This document shows positions 50,752-60,072 of a stretch of DNA of 64,000 nucleotides, piece by piece. A program made the position numbers and the translations under genes. The DNA lies in contig JAETSI010000010.1 in the NCBI GenBank assembly GCA_021769725.1, forward strand, positions 1 to 64,000, given 5' to 3'. The DNA is from Oscillospiraceae bacterium (lineage in GTDB: Bacteria; Bacillota; Clostridia; Oscillospirales; Ruminococcaceae). The notes under the pieces are model-generated. The model searched no databases, was not told where the DNA came from, and worked only from the letters and a program-made list of their open reading frames with translations. The first letter of the stretch is position 1, and the number at the start of each line of letters is the position of its first letter.

Positions 50752-50780
50752 TTTACATATTATACATTTTGTATTATAAT
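50752..50780 (+). promoter_or_regulatory. Promoter of the XRE regulator gene
   Basis: TTTACA (50752-50757), 17 bp, TATAAT (50775-50780), with AGGAGGA before the ATG at 50819. Confidence 0.75.
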
Positions 50781-50818
50781 AATAATGTCGTTTAAATAAC
50801 ATTTCAGGAGGAACATTT

Positions 50819-51535
50819 ATGAATTCCGATTTTGCACGAATCATAACATTACAGAGAAAAGAACGTCATATCAGTCAGAAGCAGGCAGCGACAGATCTCG
50901 GAATTTCTCAGGCTCTTCTTTCGCACTATGAAAAGGGTATACGTGAATGCGGTCTTAATTTTCTTGTGAAAATAGCAGATTACTACAATGTATCCTGTGA
51001 TTATCTTCTTGGCAGAACGCCCGACCCAGAGGGAAAAACTATAACCGTTGAGGATATTCCTGATGATGACGGTAATAACAGCCTTGAAATGCCTTCTCCC
51101 GAAATTATAAATTTCAACAGAAGAATCATCAACAATTCGATAAGCCTTCTTTTCAGCCTTGCCCAGAAAGCAAACAGCATAACTCTTATAAAAGAGGTAT
51201 CGTCTTATCTCATGCTTTCTGTTTATAAGCTGTTCAGAATAATTTATAATGCAAATCCACATAACGATCAGAAACTTTTCCGCATACCAAAGGTCATTGC
51301 CAATGACAGCGCCAACGCTATTGTATCTATGAGCGAGGCGAATATCAAGGCATCGTCCTGCGGTATTCCGCTGGATGGAAACGATTGTATTGACAATTTT
51401 GATACCCTGTACGTCACTACCGCAACGCTTCAGAAGGATTATGCACAGTATTCGTCTTCACTTTTGAACCTTATAAAGCGCAGCGAGGACAGCATTGCCC
51501 GCACCCGTGCGAAATATCGTCCGGACGGAAAATAA
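50819..51535 (+). CDS. XRE-family regulator with long C-terminal domain
   Basis: A 238-residue protein. The N-terminal HTH_3 is QRKERHISQKQAATDLGISQ, ALLSHYEKGIRECG and YYNVSCDYLLGRTPD. Residues 90-238 form a helical, unrecognised domain (SLLFSLAQKANSITLIKEVS). It lies 46 bp upstream of the TrpB-like gene on the same strand but need not control it. Confidence 0.82.
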   Translation: MNSDFARIITLQRKERHISQKQAATDLGISQALLSHYEKGIRECGLNFLVKIADYYNVSCDYLLGRTPDPEGKTITVEDIPDDDGNNSLEMPSPEIINFNRRIINNSISLLFSLAQKANSITLIKEVSSYLMLSVYKLFRIIYNANPHNDQKLFRIPKVIANDSANAIVSMSEANIKASSCGIPLDGNDCIDNFDTLYVTTATLQKDYAQYSSSLLNLIKRSEDSIARTRAKYRPDGK

Positions 51536-51581
51536 TCACAGGTTAATAGATTGATAATATATAACAAAGGAGTCTTTATTC

Positions 51582-52952
51582 ATGTCAAATACTAATATCC
51601 CGTACAAAATTTATCTTGAAGAAAGCGAGATGCCAAAAGAGTGGTACAATGTCCGTGCAGATATGAAGAAAAAACCTGCGCCGCTGCTCAATCCGGCAAC
51701 TCTCAGTCCAGTTACAGCAGAGGATCTTGAACCGGTATTCTGTAAGGAACTCGTAGCTCAGGAACTGAATGAGACAGACCGCTATATTGCAATTCCGGAG
51801 GAAATACAGGACTTTTACAAAATGTATCGTCCTTCTCCGCTGGTAAGAGCTTACTGTCTTGAAAAAAAGCTGGGAACTCCGGCAAAGATCTACTATAAAT
51901 TTGAGGGCAACAATACAAGCGGCAGCCACAAGCTCAATTCTGCCATTGCTCAGGCATATTATGCAAAAAAGCAGGGACTGAAAGGCGTTACAACGGAAAC
52001 GGGCGCAGGTCAGTGGGGAACAGCACTTTCAATGGCGTGTTCCTACTTCGATCTCGACTGTCAGGTATACATGGTAAAGGTATCTTACGAGCAGAAGCCT
52101 TTCCGCCGTGAGGTAATGAGAACATACGGCGCAGCCGTTACGCCTTCTCCGTCTGAAACCACAGAAGTGGGACGAAAAATACTTGCCGAATTTCCAGGTA
52201 CGGGCGGAAGCCTTGGATGCGCTATATCTGAGGCAGTTGAAGCTGCAACGACACAGGACGGCTACAGATATGTTCTTGGAAGCGTTCTTTCACAGGTTCT
52301 CCTCCACCAGTCGGTAATAGGAATGGAAACAAAGACCGCAATGGATAAGTATGGCATCAAACCAGATATCATTATCGGATGTGCCGGAGGCGGTTCAAAT
52401 CTTGGCGGACTCATTTCTCCTTTCATGGGAGAAAAGCTCAGGGGCGAGGCAGATTATCGTTTTATTGCCGTTGAGCCGGCATCGTGTCCCAGTCTTACAA
52501 GAGGCGTCTATGCGTATGATTTCTGCGATACCGGAAAGGTTTGTCCGCTCCAGAAGATGTATACGCTTGGCAGCGGATTTATGCCGTCGCCCAATCATGC
52601 GGGGGGGCTGAGATACCACGGTATGAGTGCGGTTCTTTCCGAGCTTTACGATCAGGGTCTTATGGAAGCTGTGGCTGTTGAGCAGACTTCCGTATTTGAA
52701 GCGGCTCAGATGTTTGCAAGAGTAGAGGGAATACTTCCTGCCCCTGAGAGCAGTCATGCTATCAAGGCTGCTGTTGACGAAGCAATAAAGTGCAGGGAGA
52801 CAGGCGAAGAAAAAACGATTCTCTTTGGTCTTACCGGCACAGGATATTTTGATATGTACGCTTACGGTGCATATAACGACGGAAAAATGACTGATTATAT
52901 CCCCACAGACGAGGAGATCAAGAGGTCTACAGACATGCTGCCCAAGGTGTGA
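51582..52952 (+). CDS. trpB: TrpB2-type tryptophan synthase beta chain-like protein
   Basis: A 456-residue PLP enzyme behind AAAGGAGTC. The Lys that binds PLP lies in EGNNTSGSHKLNSAIAQAYY. ETGAGQWGTALS, CAGGGSNLGGL (phosphate loop) and GLTGTGYFDM also fit. The insert and N-terminal extension (KEWYNVRADM) are those of the TrpB2 subfamily, which forms Trp from indole and serine and is often not paired with TrpA. No other trp gene is nearby. A terminator follows. Confidence 0.9.
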   Translation: MSNTNIPYKIYLEESEMPKEWYNVRADMKKKPAPLLNPATLSPVTAEDLEPVFCKELVAQELNETDRYIAIPEEIQDFYKMYRPSPLVRAYCLEKKLGTPAKIYYKFEGNNTSGSHKLNSAIAQAYYAKKQGLKGVTTETGAGQWGTALSMACSYFDLDCQVYMVKVSYEQKPFRREVMRTYGAAVTPSPSETTEVGRKILAEFPGTGGSLGCAISEAVEAATTQDGYRYVLGSVLSQVLLHQSVIGMETKTAMDKYGIKPDIIIGCAGGGSNLGGLISPFMGEKLRGEADYRFIAVEPASCPSLTRGVYAYDFCDTGKVCPLQKMYTLGSGFMPSPNHAGGLRYHGMSAVLSELYDQGLMEAVAVEQTSVFEAAQMFARVEGILPAPESSHAIKAAVDEAIKCRETGEEKTILFGLTGTGYFDMYAYGAYNDGKMTDYIPTDEEIKRSTDMLPKV

Positions 52953-52970
52953 TAAGGCAATAATTTTACA

Positions 52971-53010
52971 GGCAGGGTACAGGGAAGTTCCTGTCCCTGC
53001 TTTTATTTTT
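52971..53010 (+). terminator. Terminator after the TrpB2 gene
   Basis: GCAGGGTACAGG and CCTGTCCCTGC form a stem with a one-base bulge, followed by TTTTATTTTT. Confidence 0.75.
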
Positions 53011-53029
53011 AGAACAGGAGGGTCTGGTG

Positions 53030-55921
53030 ATGATAAGAACGGTAATTATCTGTCTCATGTCAGTCTGGCTGGTATTGTGCGGAGAACTTCCGGCATTTGC
53101 GGAAGAGATATACACTCCGTCAGAGCAGACCCTTGAAGCAATGGAAAAGGATTACTATTCATTTGAACCGGAAGATCCTGATCTTCTTTCTTACGGCAGT
53201 TATTACGATAAGTACTGCGGAGAGTTCCGCCCGGATGAGAAAATAATCGTCAATGCGGAGGACTTTTCATTTCCGGACGAATCGGCGGAGCTTGTGAGTC
53301 ATACTGCTGAAAATAAAGCCGTAAAAGCCGTAGTCTGGAATGAAAGCGGCGGAGAAGCTGTTTGTACCTTAAATGTTCCCACCACCGGAATTTACTGTCT
53401 GCGTGCAGACTACTGTCCGCTTTCCGAAACAAGCCAGACTATAGAGCTTTCCCTTGAAATAGATGGAAAACTGCCTTTTGAAGCGGCTTCACGACTGACT
53501 CTCGGCAGGGTATGGGTAAATGAAAGAAAAATATATGATGATTCTCACGGAAATCAGATACGTCCGCCGCAGGTGCAGCAGGAGATTCGCCGGAGCTGTT
53601 TTTTCGGCGACCCTGACGGTCTTTTCGGCGATCCGCTGATTTTTTGTCTTGAGGAGGGCAGACATGAGATTACTGTTTCTTCGGGGGCGGGTCAGCTTGC
53701 GCTGGAGGGACTGTGCTTTGAAAATCCGCCGGAGCTGCTTTCCTATGAGGAATACCGAAATTCGGAAGCAACTGAAATAACTCCGGAGAATACGCCGTCC
53801 AGACTTTTCAGGATAGAGGGTGAACAAGCGGCAGTCAAGTCTGATGCCACGCTGTGCGCAAATTTCGACAGTGTTAATTATCTTGTTTCTCCCTCTGACT
53901 CGTCAAGGATAGTTTACAATACTTTCGGAGGAGAAAACTGGAGCAAGCCTCTTCAGTTTGTCACCTGGAATATCTCCCGGGAGGATGTGGGCAACGACGG
54001 CTGGTATAAAATCGGCATAAAATACAGGCAGAACTTTCAGAGAGGGTTCAGTTCCAACAGACGTATCTATCTTGACGGCAGGGTTGTCTGTTCCGAAATG
54101 GATGAGGTGCGTTTTGCCTATGACAGCGACTGGAACATTGCATCGCCGGATGTATTTGTATATCTTGATGCAGGTGCGGATCATACGCTGACAATGGAAG
54201 TTGTTCCGGGAGAAACGGGCAATTCCATGCGTCGACTTGAAGAAGTTCTTGACGAGATAAATACGCAGTATCGGCAGATTCTTATGATAACCGGGCCGTC
54301 ACCGGATAAATATACAGATTACTATGTCCATGAAAAGCTTCCCGGTCTGACAGAGCGGCTGGAAGAATTGTCAGGGCAGCTTAAAGATATCCAGTCGGAA
54401 CTGGAAGGAATGAGCGGTTCTTACGGTTCAGAGGCGGCAGTTATCGGCAATATGGCAGTTATACTTGACAAATGCGTTGAAAAGCCGATCAAAATTCCCT
54501 CATATCTTGCCCGGATAAAGGACAGCATAACTTCGGTCTCAGCATGGATGTGTGAATGCCGTGAGCAGCCGCTGGAGATCGACTATATAGAATTCGCCAC
54601 AATGGACAGGGAATTCACAAGTTGTAAGCGAAAGCTTTTAAAGTCTGCGGAATTCAGCATTAAGGCGTTTATTTCCTCATTTTTTCAGGACTACACCACC
54701 CTCTCCGATGTTACGGGAGAAGAAGCTGTAGAAGTCTGGGTGGCTATGGGCAGAGATCAGGCGGAACTGGTCCGTGAAATGACGGAAAGCCAGTTTATTC
54801 CGGAATACGGCATACCTGTTTCTGTAAACCTTGTAAGCGGCGGTGTGGTGGAATCGGCTCTTGCGGGAAAAGCTCCCGATGTGGCGCTGTTTCTGGGTAA
54901 AGAATTTCCGGTCAACCTTGCTTCACGAGGGCTTCTTACCGATCTTTCGCAGTATGATGATTTCAATGCGGTCATGCAACGCTTCGGGGACAGTGCAGCG
55001 GTGCAGTATTCATGGAACGACGGCTGTTACGGAATTCCCCTGACACGTTCGTTCCCTATGATGTTCTACCGGACGGATATTCTCTCGGAGCTGGGGTACG
55101 ATCATCCCCCTGAGACATGGGGCGAGCTTATGGATATGCTCCCTGCTATACAGCGTAACTATATGTCAGTGGGACTGGTACTTCCTTCGTCTGATATATC
55201 TCCTGCGACCGAAGCCGGACATACCTTTGCAATGCTCATGCTGCAAAACGGCAGGAACTACTTCAGTGATGATCTTACGGTGTCCTGCTTTGATTCCATA
55301 GAGGCGTACCGCAGCTTTGAGCAGTGGACGGATTTCTACACCAAGTACAGTTTTGAGCAGTCCTATGATGCTTTCAGTCGGTTCAGAACAGGGGAATATC
55401 CTATAGTTATAGCCGAATACAGCTTTTTCAATCAGCTTGAGGGAGCTTCTCCCGAAATAGGCGGATTGTGGGACTTCTGTCAGGTGCCGGGAACGCTCAG
55501 GACAGACGGTACGATTTCTCACGCCGCAAATTCCAGCGGTACGGGAGCAGTGATATTCAGCAGTGCGGAAAATCAGGAAGGTGCATGGGAATTTGTGAAA
55601 TGGTTTACCGGCACGGATGTACAGGCTGAGTTCGGAGCACGTCTGGAGGGGCTGAACGGAGTAATGGGACGCTATGACGCAGCCGACCCGCAGGCGCTTA
55701 GTCAGCTTTCCTGGTCGGAGGACGAACTGGTACGTCTTATGGATCAGTGGGAGGAACTGGAGGAGATCCCGGTTATTCCGGCATCGTATGCCGTTACAAG
55801 AAATATCATGAACGCTTTCCGTGAGGTTGTGAACAAGCAGGAAAATCCACGTGATACGCTGCTCTGGTACAACAGAGATATCAACGATGAGATAAAGCGA
55901 AAAAACGAAACAATGAAGTAA
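53030..55921 (+). CDS. Large extracellular solute-binding protein with N-terminal carbohydrate-binding-like domains
   Basis: A 963-residue secreted protein. ATG 53030 is used, with AGGAGGG upstream; a GTG lies 3 bp earlier. A signal peptide (about 1-25, ends LPAFAEE) is followed by two jelly-roll-like parts (about 60-230 and 255-400; VCTLNVPTTGIYCLRADYC and WNISREDVGNDGWYKIGIKY). A helical spacer (about 410-540, LTERLEELSGQLKDIQSELE) leads to a CUT1-type binding protein (from about 565: VEVWVAMGRDQAELVREMTE, PDVALFLGKE, GCYGIPLTRSFPMMFYRTDI). There is no lipobox. The two permeases next downstream are its likely partners. Confidence 0.8.
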   Translation: MIRTVIICLMSVWLVLCGELPAFAEEIYTPSEQTLEAMEKDYYSFEPEDPDLLSYGSYYDKYCGEFRPDEKIIVNAEDFSFPDESAELVSHTAENKAVKAVVWNESGGEAVCTLNVPTTGIYCLRADYCPLSETSQTIELSLEIDGKLPFEAASRLTLGRVWVNERKIYDDSHGNQIRPPQVQQEIRRSCFFGDPDGLFGDPLIFCLEEGRHEITVSSGAGQLALEGLCFENPPELLSYEEYRNSEATEITPENTPSRLFRIEGEQAAVKSDATLCANFDSVNYLVSPSDSSRIVYNTFGGENWSKPLQFVTWNISREDVGNDGWYKIGIKYRQNFQRGFSSNRRIYLDGRVVCSEMDEVRFAYDSDWNIASPDVFVYLDAGADHTLTMEVVPGETGNSMRRLEEVLDEINTQYRQILMITGPSPDKYTDYYVHEKLPGLTERLEELSGQLKDIQSELEGMSGSYGSEAAVIGNMAVILDKCVEKPIKIPSYLARIKDSITSVSAWMCECREQPLEIDYIEFATMDREFTSCKRKLLKSAEFSIKAFISSFFQDYTTLSDVTGEEAVEVWVAMGRDQAELVREMTESQFIPEYGIPVSVNLVSGGVVESALAGKAPDVALFLGKEFPVNLASRGLLTDLSQYDDFNAVMQRFGDSAAVQYSWNDGCYGIPLTRSFPMMFYRTDILSELGYDHPPETWGELMDMLPAIQRNYMSVGLVLPSSDISPATEAGHTFAMLMLQNGRNYFSDDLTVSCFDSIEAYRSFEQWTDFYTKYSFEQSYDAFSRFRTGEYPIVIAEYSFFNQLEGASPEIGGLWDFCQVPGTLRTDGTISHAANSSGTGAVIFSSAENQEGAWEFVKWFTGTDVQAEFGARLEGLNGVMGRYDAADPQALSQLSWSEDELVRLMDQWEELEEIPVIPASYAVTRNIMNAFREVVNKQENPRDTLLWYNRDINDEIKRKNETMK

Positions 55922-55932
55922 GAGGTCAGTAC

Positions 55933-56841
55933 ATGAGAAAAAAGGCGGAGATACGGAAAACTTTCCGGGAGATAAGAAAAAACAAGGCGTGTTACGCCAT
56001 GCTTGCACCGTTTATGATACTGTTTATTCTGTTCACCGTGATACCCGTAGTGATGTCCATTCCGATAGGATTCACTGATTTCAACATGGTTCAGAAGCCT
56101 GAATTTGTAGGACTGTCAAATTTCCGGACGCTTTTTCTTTCGGATAAGGTTTTTATGGGTTCTATCCGTGTAACGATAGTTTTTGCCCTGCTTACAGGTC
56201 CGGTGAGCTATGTACTCTGTTTTCTGATCGCATGGCTGATAAACGGAATGCCAAGGCATCTGCGGACAATTTTCACCCTGATCTTCTATATACCGTCACT
56301 GGCAGCGGTATATACCGTGTGGCAGTTGATATTCAGCGGCGATATGAACGGCTATCTCAACTCATTCCTGATTGATCTGGGAATTATCAATGCTCCGGTA
56401 CAGTGGCTGACAGACGGAAGATATGTGCTTGGAGTTACCGTTGTCGTACAGCTATGGATTTCACTGGGCGCCGGATTTCTTGCTCTCCGTGCAGGGTTTC
56501 AGAATATTGATCCGGTGCTGTATGAGGCAGGAGCGATAGAGGGTATACGAAATAAGTGGCAGGAACTTATATATATCGTTATACCATCTATGACGCCTCA
56601 GCTGATGTTTGCAGCGGTGATGCAGATTGTAAGCTCCTTTACGGCAGGTACAGTGGCGCAGAATCTGGTAGGCTTTCCAAGTACAGATTATAAGGCGCAT
56701 ACGGTCATGACTCACGCTTATGATTACGGCTGGGAGCGTTACGAAATGGGATATGCTTCGGCTATATGTATGATACTGTTTATAATTATGTTTTTTCTCA
56801 GTCGTCTTATAGCAAAGGGTCTTAAAAAGATTGCAGGATAA
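55933..56841 (+). CDS. Sugar ABC transporter permease (MalF/UgpA type)
   Basis: A 302-residue protein with six predicted helices, the first at about 22-44 (YAMLAPFMILFILFTVIPVV). The EAA loop is YEAGAIEGIRNKWQELIYIV. It lies 11 bp after the binding-protein gene and 40 bp before its partner permease. AGAGGTCAG precedes the ATG. Confidence 0.9.
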   Translation: MRKKAEIRKTFREIRKNKACYAMLAPFMILFILFTVIPVVMSIPIGFTDFNMVQKPEFVGLSNFRTLFLSDKVFMGSIRVTIVFALLTGPVSYVLCFLIAWLINGMPRHLRTIFTLIFYIPSLAAVYTVWQLIFSGDMNGYLNSFLIDLGIINAPVQWLTDGRYVLGVTVVVQLWISLGAGFLALRAGFQNIDPVLYEAGAIEGIRNKWQELIYIVIPSMTPQLMFAAVMQIVSSFTAGTVAQNLVGFPSTDYKAHTVMTHAYDYGWERYEMGYASAICMILFIIMFFLSRLIAKGLKKIAG

Positions 56842-56881
56842 ATTAATTTTACTGTACTGTCACTTATAGGAGGTGCGGCGG

Positions 56882-57757
56882 ATGTCTGCGGATATAAAAA
56901 AGCTCAGGGAGTCAAACAGACCGGCAGGGCGGAAATATGGCGGAACGGCACTTTCGTTTGTATTCCTGAGCATACTGGGACTTTTTATGATATTTCCGAT
57001 ATATCTGACCGTGGTAATGGCTGTAAAGCCTGTGGAAGAACTTTTTGTATTTCCGCCGAAGCTTTATGCGATACGTCCTACTCTTGATAATTTCCGTGAT
57101 ATGTTTGCCGCCGTAAGGCAGAACCGTGTTCCGTTTTCAAGATATGTATTCAACAGTGTTTTTGTGACAGTTTCGGTAACGGCAGCCCAGTGTGTGTTTG
57201 CTTCAATGGCTGCTTTTGTACTGGCAAAATGCAAATTTCCGGGAAGCAGGATAATAAATGGCATTATCGTCACGTCCCTTCTTTATCAGAGCAGCGTTAT
57301 TTATATTATGCAGTATATGGTCATGGCGAAGCTCCGGATAATAGATTCTCCACTGGCACTTATTCTTCCGGCGGCAGCTTCGCCTATGGGAGTTTTTCTG
57401 ATGCGGCAGTCTATCAGTCAGATTCCCGATTCCGTGCTCGACGCCGCAAAGGTGGACGGCGCAGGGCTTTTCCGGATATGCTGGCAGATCGTTATCCCGA
57501 ACCAGAAGCCGGCTCTCATGACTCTTATGATCTTCGCTTTTCAGGCAGCCTGGAACATTCAGGGGAGCGGGGTCATTTTCCGTGAGCAGTACAAGACTCT
57601 TCCGGCAGCGGTCGCTCAGGTGTCGTCTTCCGGTATGGCACGAGCCGGAGTGGCTATGGCAGCTTCCGTATTCATGCTGGTACCGCCGGCAGTCGTGTTT
57701 ATCCTGGCACAGCGGTATGTTATCGAGACTATGGCGCACTCCGGCATCAGGGATTAA
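56882..57757 (+). CDS. Sugar ABC transporter permease (MalG/UgpE type)
   Basis: A 291-residue protein. ATG 56882 is chosen because GGAGG lies about 10 nt upstream; the frame's earlier GTG is too near. Six helices are predicted, and the EAA loop is LDAAKVDGAGLFRICWQIVI. Its TAA stop is the first base triplet of the multi-hairpin element that follows. Confidence 0.9.
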   Translation: MSADIKKLRESNRPAGRKYGGTALSFVFLSILGLFMIFPIYLTVVMAVKPVEELFVFPPKLYAIRPTLDNFRDMFAAVRQNRVPFSRYVFNSVFVTVSVTAAQCVFASMAAFVLAKCKFPGSRIINGIIVTSLLYQSSVIYIMQYMVMAKLRIIDSPLALILPAAASPMGVFLMRQSISQIPDSVLDAAKVDGAGLFRICWQIVIPNQKPALMTLMIFAFQAAWNIQGSGVIFREQYKTLPAAVAQVSSSGMARAGVAMAASVFMLVPPAVVFILAQRYVIETMAHSGIRD

Positions 57758-57967
57758 GGCGACCAATAATGGCAACTTACGTGGGGACGCTGTCCCCACA
57801 CCCCTGCCAAAGGGGTGTAAATCCCCTTTGGAATCCCAGTATTGCTTGTTCTTATTACCCCGTAAAGGGGCAATAAGAACAAACAGAGCAGAAAGCCCAT
57901 AGAGAAAATCTCCTTTTGACACGAGTATAAGAAACAGAATCACGTAAGTGCCGTTGTTGTTGCCTTA
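57755..57967. repeat. Multi-hairpin repeat element, short copy
   Basis: About 213 bp. TAAGGCGACC...GGCAACTTACGTG (57755-57782) is imperfectly inverted at 57941-57967. Inside are GTGGGGAC-GCT-GTCCCCAC, CCCCTGCCAAAGGGG, and an 11-bp closing stem, TTGTTCTTATT (57846-57856) with AATAAGAACAA (57872-57882), around CCCCGTAAAGGGG. The first 34 bp of the core are shared with the 39.7-kb copy. No gene is inside. Confidence 0.75.
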
Positions 57968-58001
57968 ATAGCTTATAATATCTGTGAACGTTGGTGAATG
58001 A

Positions 58002-60047
58002 ATGAAAAAAGTATTATTCTGCGTCATTATTGTCTGGCTGTTTCTTGCGGCTATGATTTGTCCGTTCACGGCGGCTGCTTTTGATCCGTACGAATCCTAC
58101 AGCTATGACAGCCGGGGAAACTCCGTGCCTTCTCAGGCGGGGTATACCGCTGTCAGAAGTGTTTCCGGCGCTGATCTCGGGGCTGGCAGTTTTGATTCTC
58201 CCTCAGATATTTTCTATGATGAAAACGGAACATTTTATATTGCTGATACCGGCAATAATCGGATTGTCGCCGTAAACGGTGAATTTGACGGCATTTCCGG
58301 CATATACGACAGTTTTGTGTTATCCGACGGAAATGAAACACGCTTGAACGAACCGTCCGGAATATTTGTATCTTTGGAAAGAAATATGATGTATATCGCT
58401 GACAGTGGAAACGAAAGAGTGCTTGTGTGCCGTCCGGACGGCAGTGTAGTTATGGAGATAAAAAAGCCGGATTCTGTCGTTTATGACAGCACAAAGACGT
58501 TTATTCCACGCAGGGTAATTGCGGACAAGGCAGGGAATATCTATGTTCTGATCGGCAGCATAACTTCTGGAGCAGCCATGTTCAGTCCTAATGGTGAGTT
58601 TATGGGATTTTACGGTGCAAATCGTGCAGAGCCTACGATGGAAGTCATTGTGCAGAGTATAAGAAATATATTTTCGTCCGAAGAAAAGCGTTCATGGCGT
58701 ACAAGAACCGTTCCGTCCGGAATAAGCGGATTTGACATAAACGGCGATTTTATTTTCACCTGTACTGCCTCATCTTCCCAGACTATTGACAGGGTCAAAA
58801 AGCTGAATGCAGCCGGAAAGAATATCTTTGCGAACAAGTCGGCTGTTTTCGGTGATTTTGCTCCCTCATACGGTACATCCGAAAATCAGTTCATTGATGT
58901 GGATATTTCGGAGGATGGATTTATCAACTGCCTTGATCTGACAACGGGACGATTTTTTCAGTATGACGAGGAATGTGAGCTGATCTTCATTGCCGGAACA
59001 AAAGCCGGACAGCTTGGAGGATTCAGTGAAGTTTCTGCCATTGAATCGGCAGACAACAGAATCTGCGTTCTGGATTCCGCTAAAAATACGGTAACGATTT
59101 TTGAGGAAACATCATTCGGAGAGACGGTTCACAGTGCGGTAACGCTTTTCAATGACGGATATTACGAGGAAGCTCTTGAGCCGTGGTTTGATGTAATACG
59201 GCGTGACGGAAATTATCGCAGAGCATATGTGGGTGCTGCATCTGCATTGTTGAATAAGGGTGATTACAAGAGCGCTATGGAATACGCCCGAGCCGGTTAT
59301 TCTCCTGATATTTATAACAAGGCGTTTGCGATATGGCGTGAAACATTTGTCAGGGAGCATTTCGGCGTTATTTTTATGATATTCGTTATTCCTGCCATAT
59401 TATATATACTGCGCAGAAAGATATATGCGCATGCTGTTAATATGAATACAGCGGCGGCCGGATTTCTTGAAAAACATGGGATATATTACGGCAGACGTAA
59501 AAAATCGCCGCTCAGGAAATCGTTTTTTATTGTTCTGATGCTGTTTTTGACTCAGATCGCCGACGGAAGACTTTACGGTTTTCAGTTTGGCTATCCAGAC
59601 GACAGGACTTTCAGTATTATTCCGTATCTTGTAAAGAGCGTTATTGTTTTTGCCGCCTGGGTCATAGGCAGCCGTGCAGTGAGTACATTTCTTGACGGAG
59701 ACGGTACTGCTGCAAAGATCTGCATTTCCAGCGCACAGGCTCTTATCCCCTATATTGTGCAGATTTTCGTCTGTGTTGCGCTTTCTCATATACTGGTACA
59801 GGATGAAGTGGTATTCATTCAGGTAATACGCATTGCAGGAACATCCTGGACGGCAGTTCTGCTGTTTCTTGCCGTTAAGAATGTACACGGTTATTCGCCG
59901 GGAAGAACTCTGTTTTCTATAATTCTTACAGTGGCAGCTATGCTTATAATGCTGTTTTTGCTGGTGCTGTTCATGTCTCTTATCCAACAGATGTGGGTAT
60001 TCGTTTCTTCCGTATTAACCGAAGCTGCGTACCGGATAAGAACGTAA
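58002..60047 (+). CDS. NHL-repeat membrane protein with Yip1-like C-terminal region
   Basis: A 681-residue protein. A signal peptide or anchor (1-27) is followed by NHL beta-propeller repeats (DIFYDENGTFYIADTGNNRI, GIFVSLERNMMYIADSGNERV, VIADKAGNIYVLIG, about 60-370). A TPR-like stretch follows (EEALEPWFDVIRRDGNYRRA, about 385-440), then a membrane helix at about 455-472 (FGVIFMIFVIPAILYILRR) and a cluster of four or five helices (about 505-670) like the Yip1 family. It sits between the two permease pairs and probably serves the same envelope system in a way not known. Confidence 0.7.
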   Translation: MKKVLFCVIIVWLFLAAMICPFTAAAFDPYESYSYDSRGNSVPSQAGYTAVRSVSGADLGAGSFDSPSDIFYDENGTFYIADTGNNRIVAVNGEFDGISGIYDSFVLSDGNETRLNEPSGIFVSLERNMMYIADSGNERVLVCRPDGSVVMEIKKPDSVVYDSTKTFIPRRVIADKAGNIYVLIGSITSGAAMFSPNGEFMGFYGANRAEPTMEVIVQSIRNIFSSEEKRSWRTRTVPSGISGFDINGDFIFTCTASSSQTIDRVKKLNAAGKNIFANKSAVFGDFAPSYGTSENQFIDVDISEDGFINCLDLTTGRFFQYDEECELIFIAGTKAGQLGGFSEVSAIESADNRICVLDSAKNTVTIFEETSFGETVHSAVTLFNDGYYEEALEPWFDVIRRDGNYRRAYVGAASALLNKGDYKSAMEYARAGYSPDIYNKAFAIWRETFVREHFGVIFMIFVIPAILYILRRKIYAHAVNMNTAAAGFLEKHGIYYGRRKKSPLRKSFFIVLMLFLTQIADGRLYGFQFGYPDDRTFSIIPYLVKSVIVFAAWVIGSRAVSTFLDGDGTAAKICISSAQALIPYIVQIFVCVALSHILVQDEVVFIQVIRIAGTSWTAVLLFLAVKNVHGYSPGRTLFSIILTVAAMLIMLFLLVLFMSLIQQMWVFVSSVLTEAAYRIRT

Positions 60048-60072
60048 TCAATTTGTGATCCGGAGGGATTTT

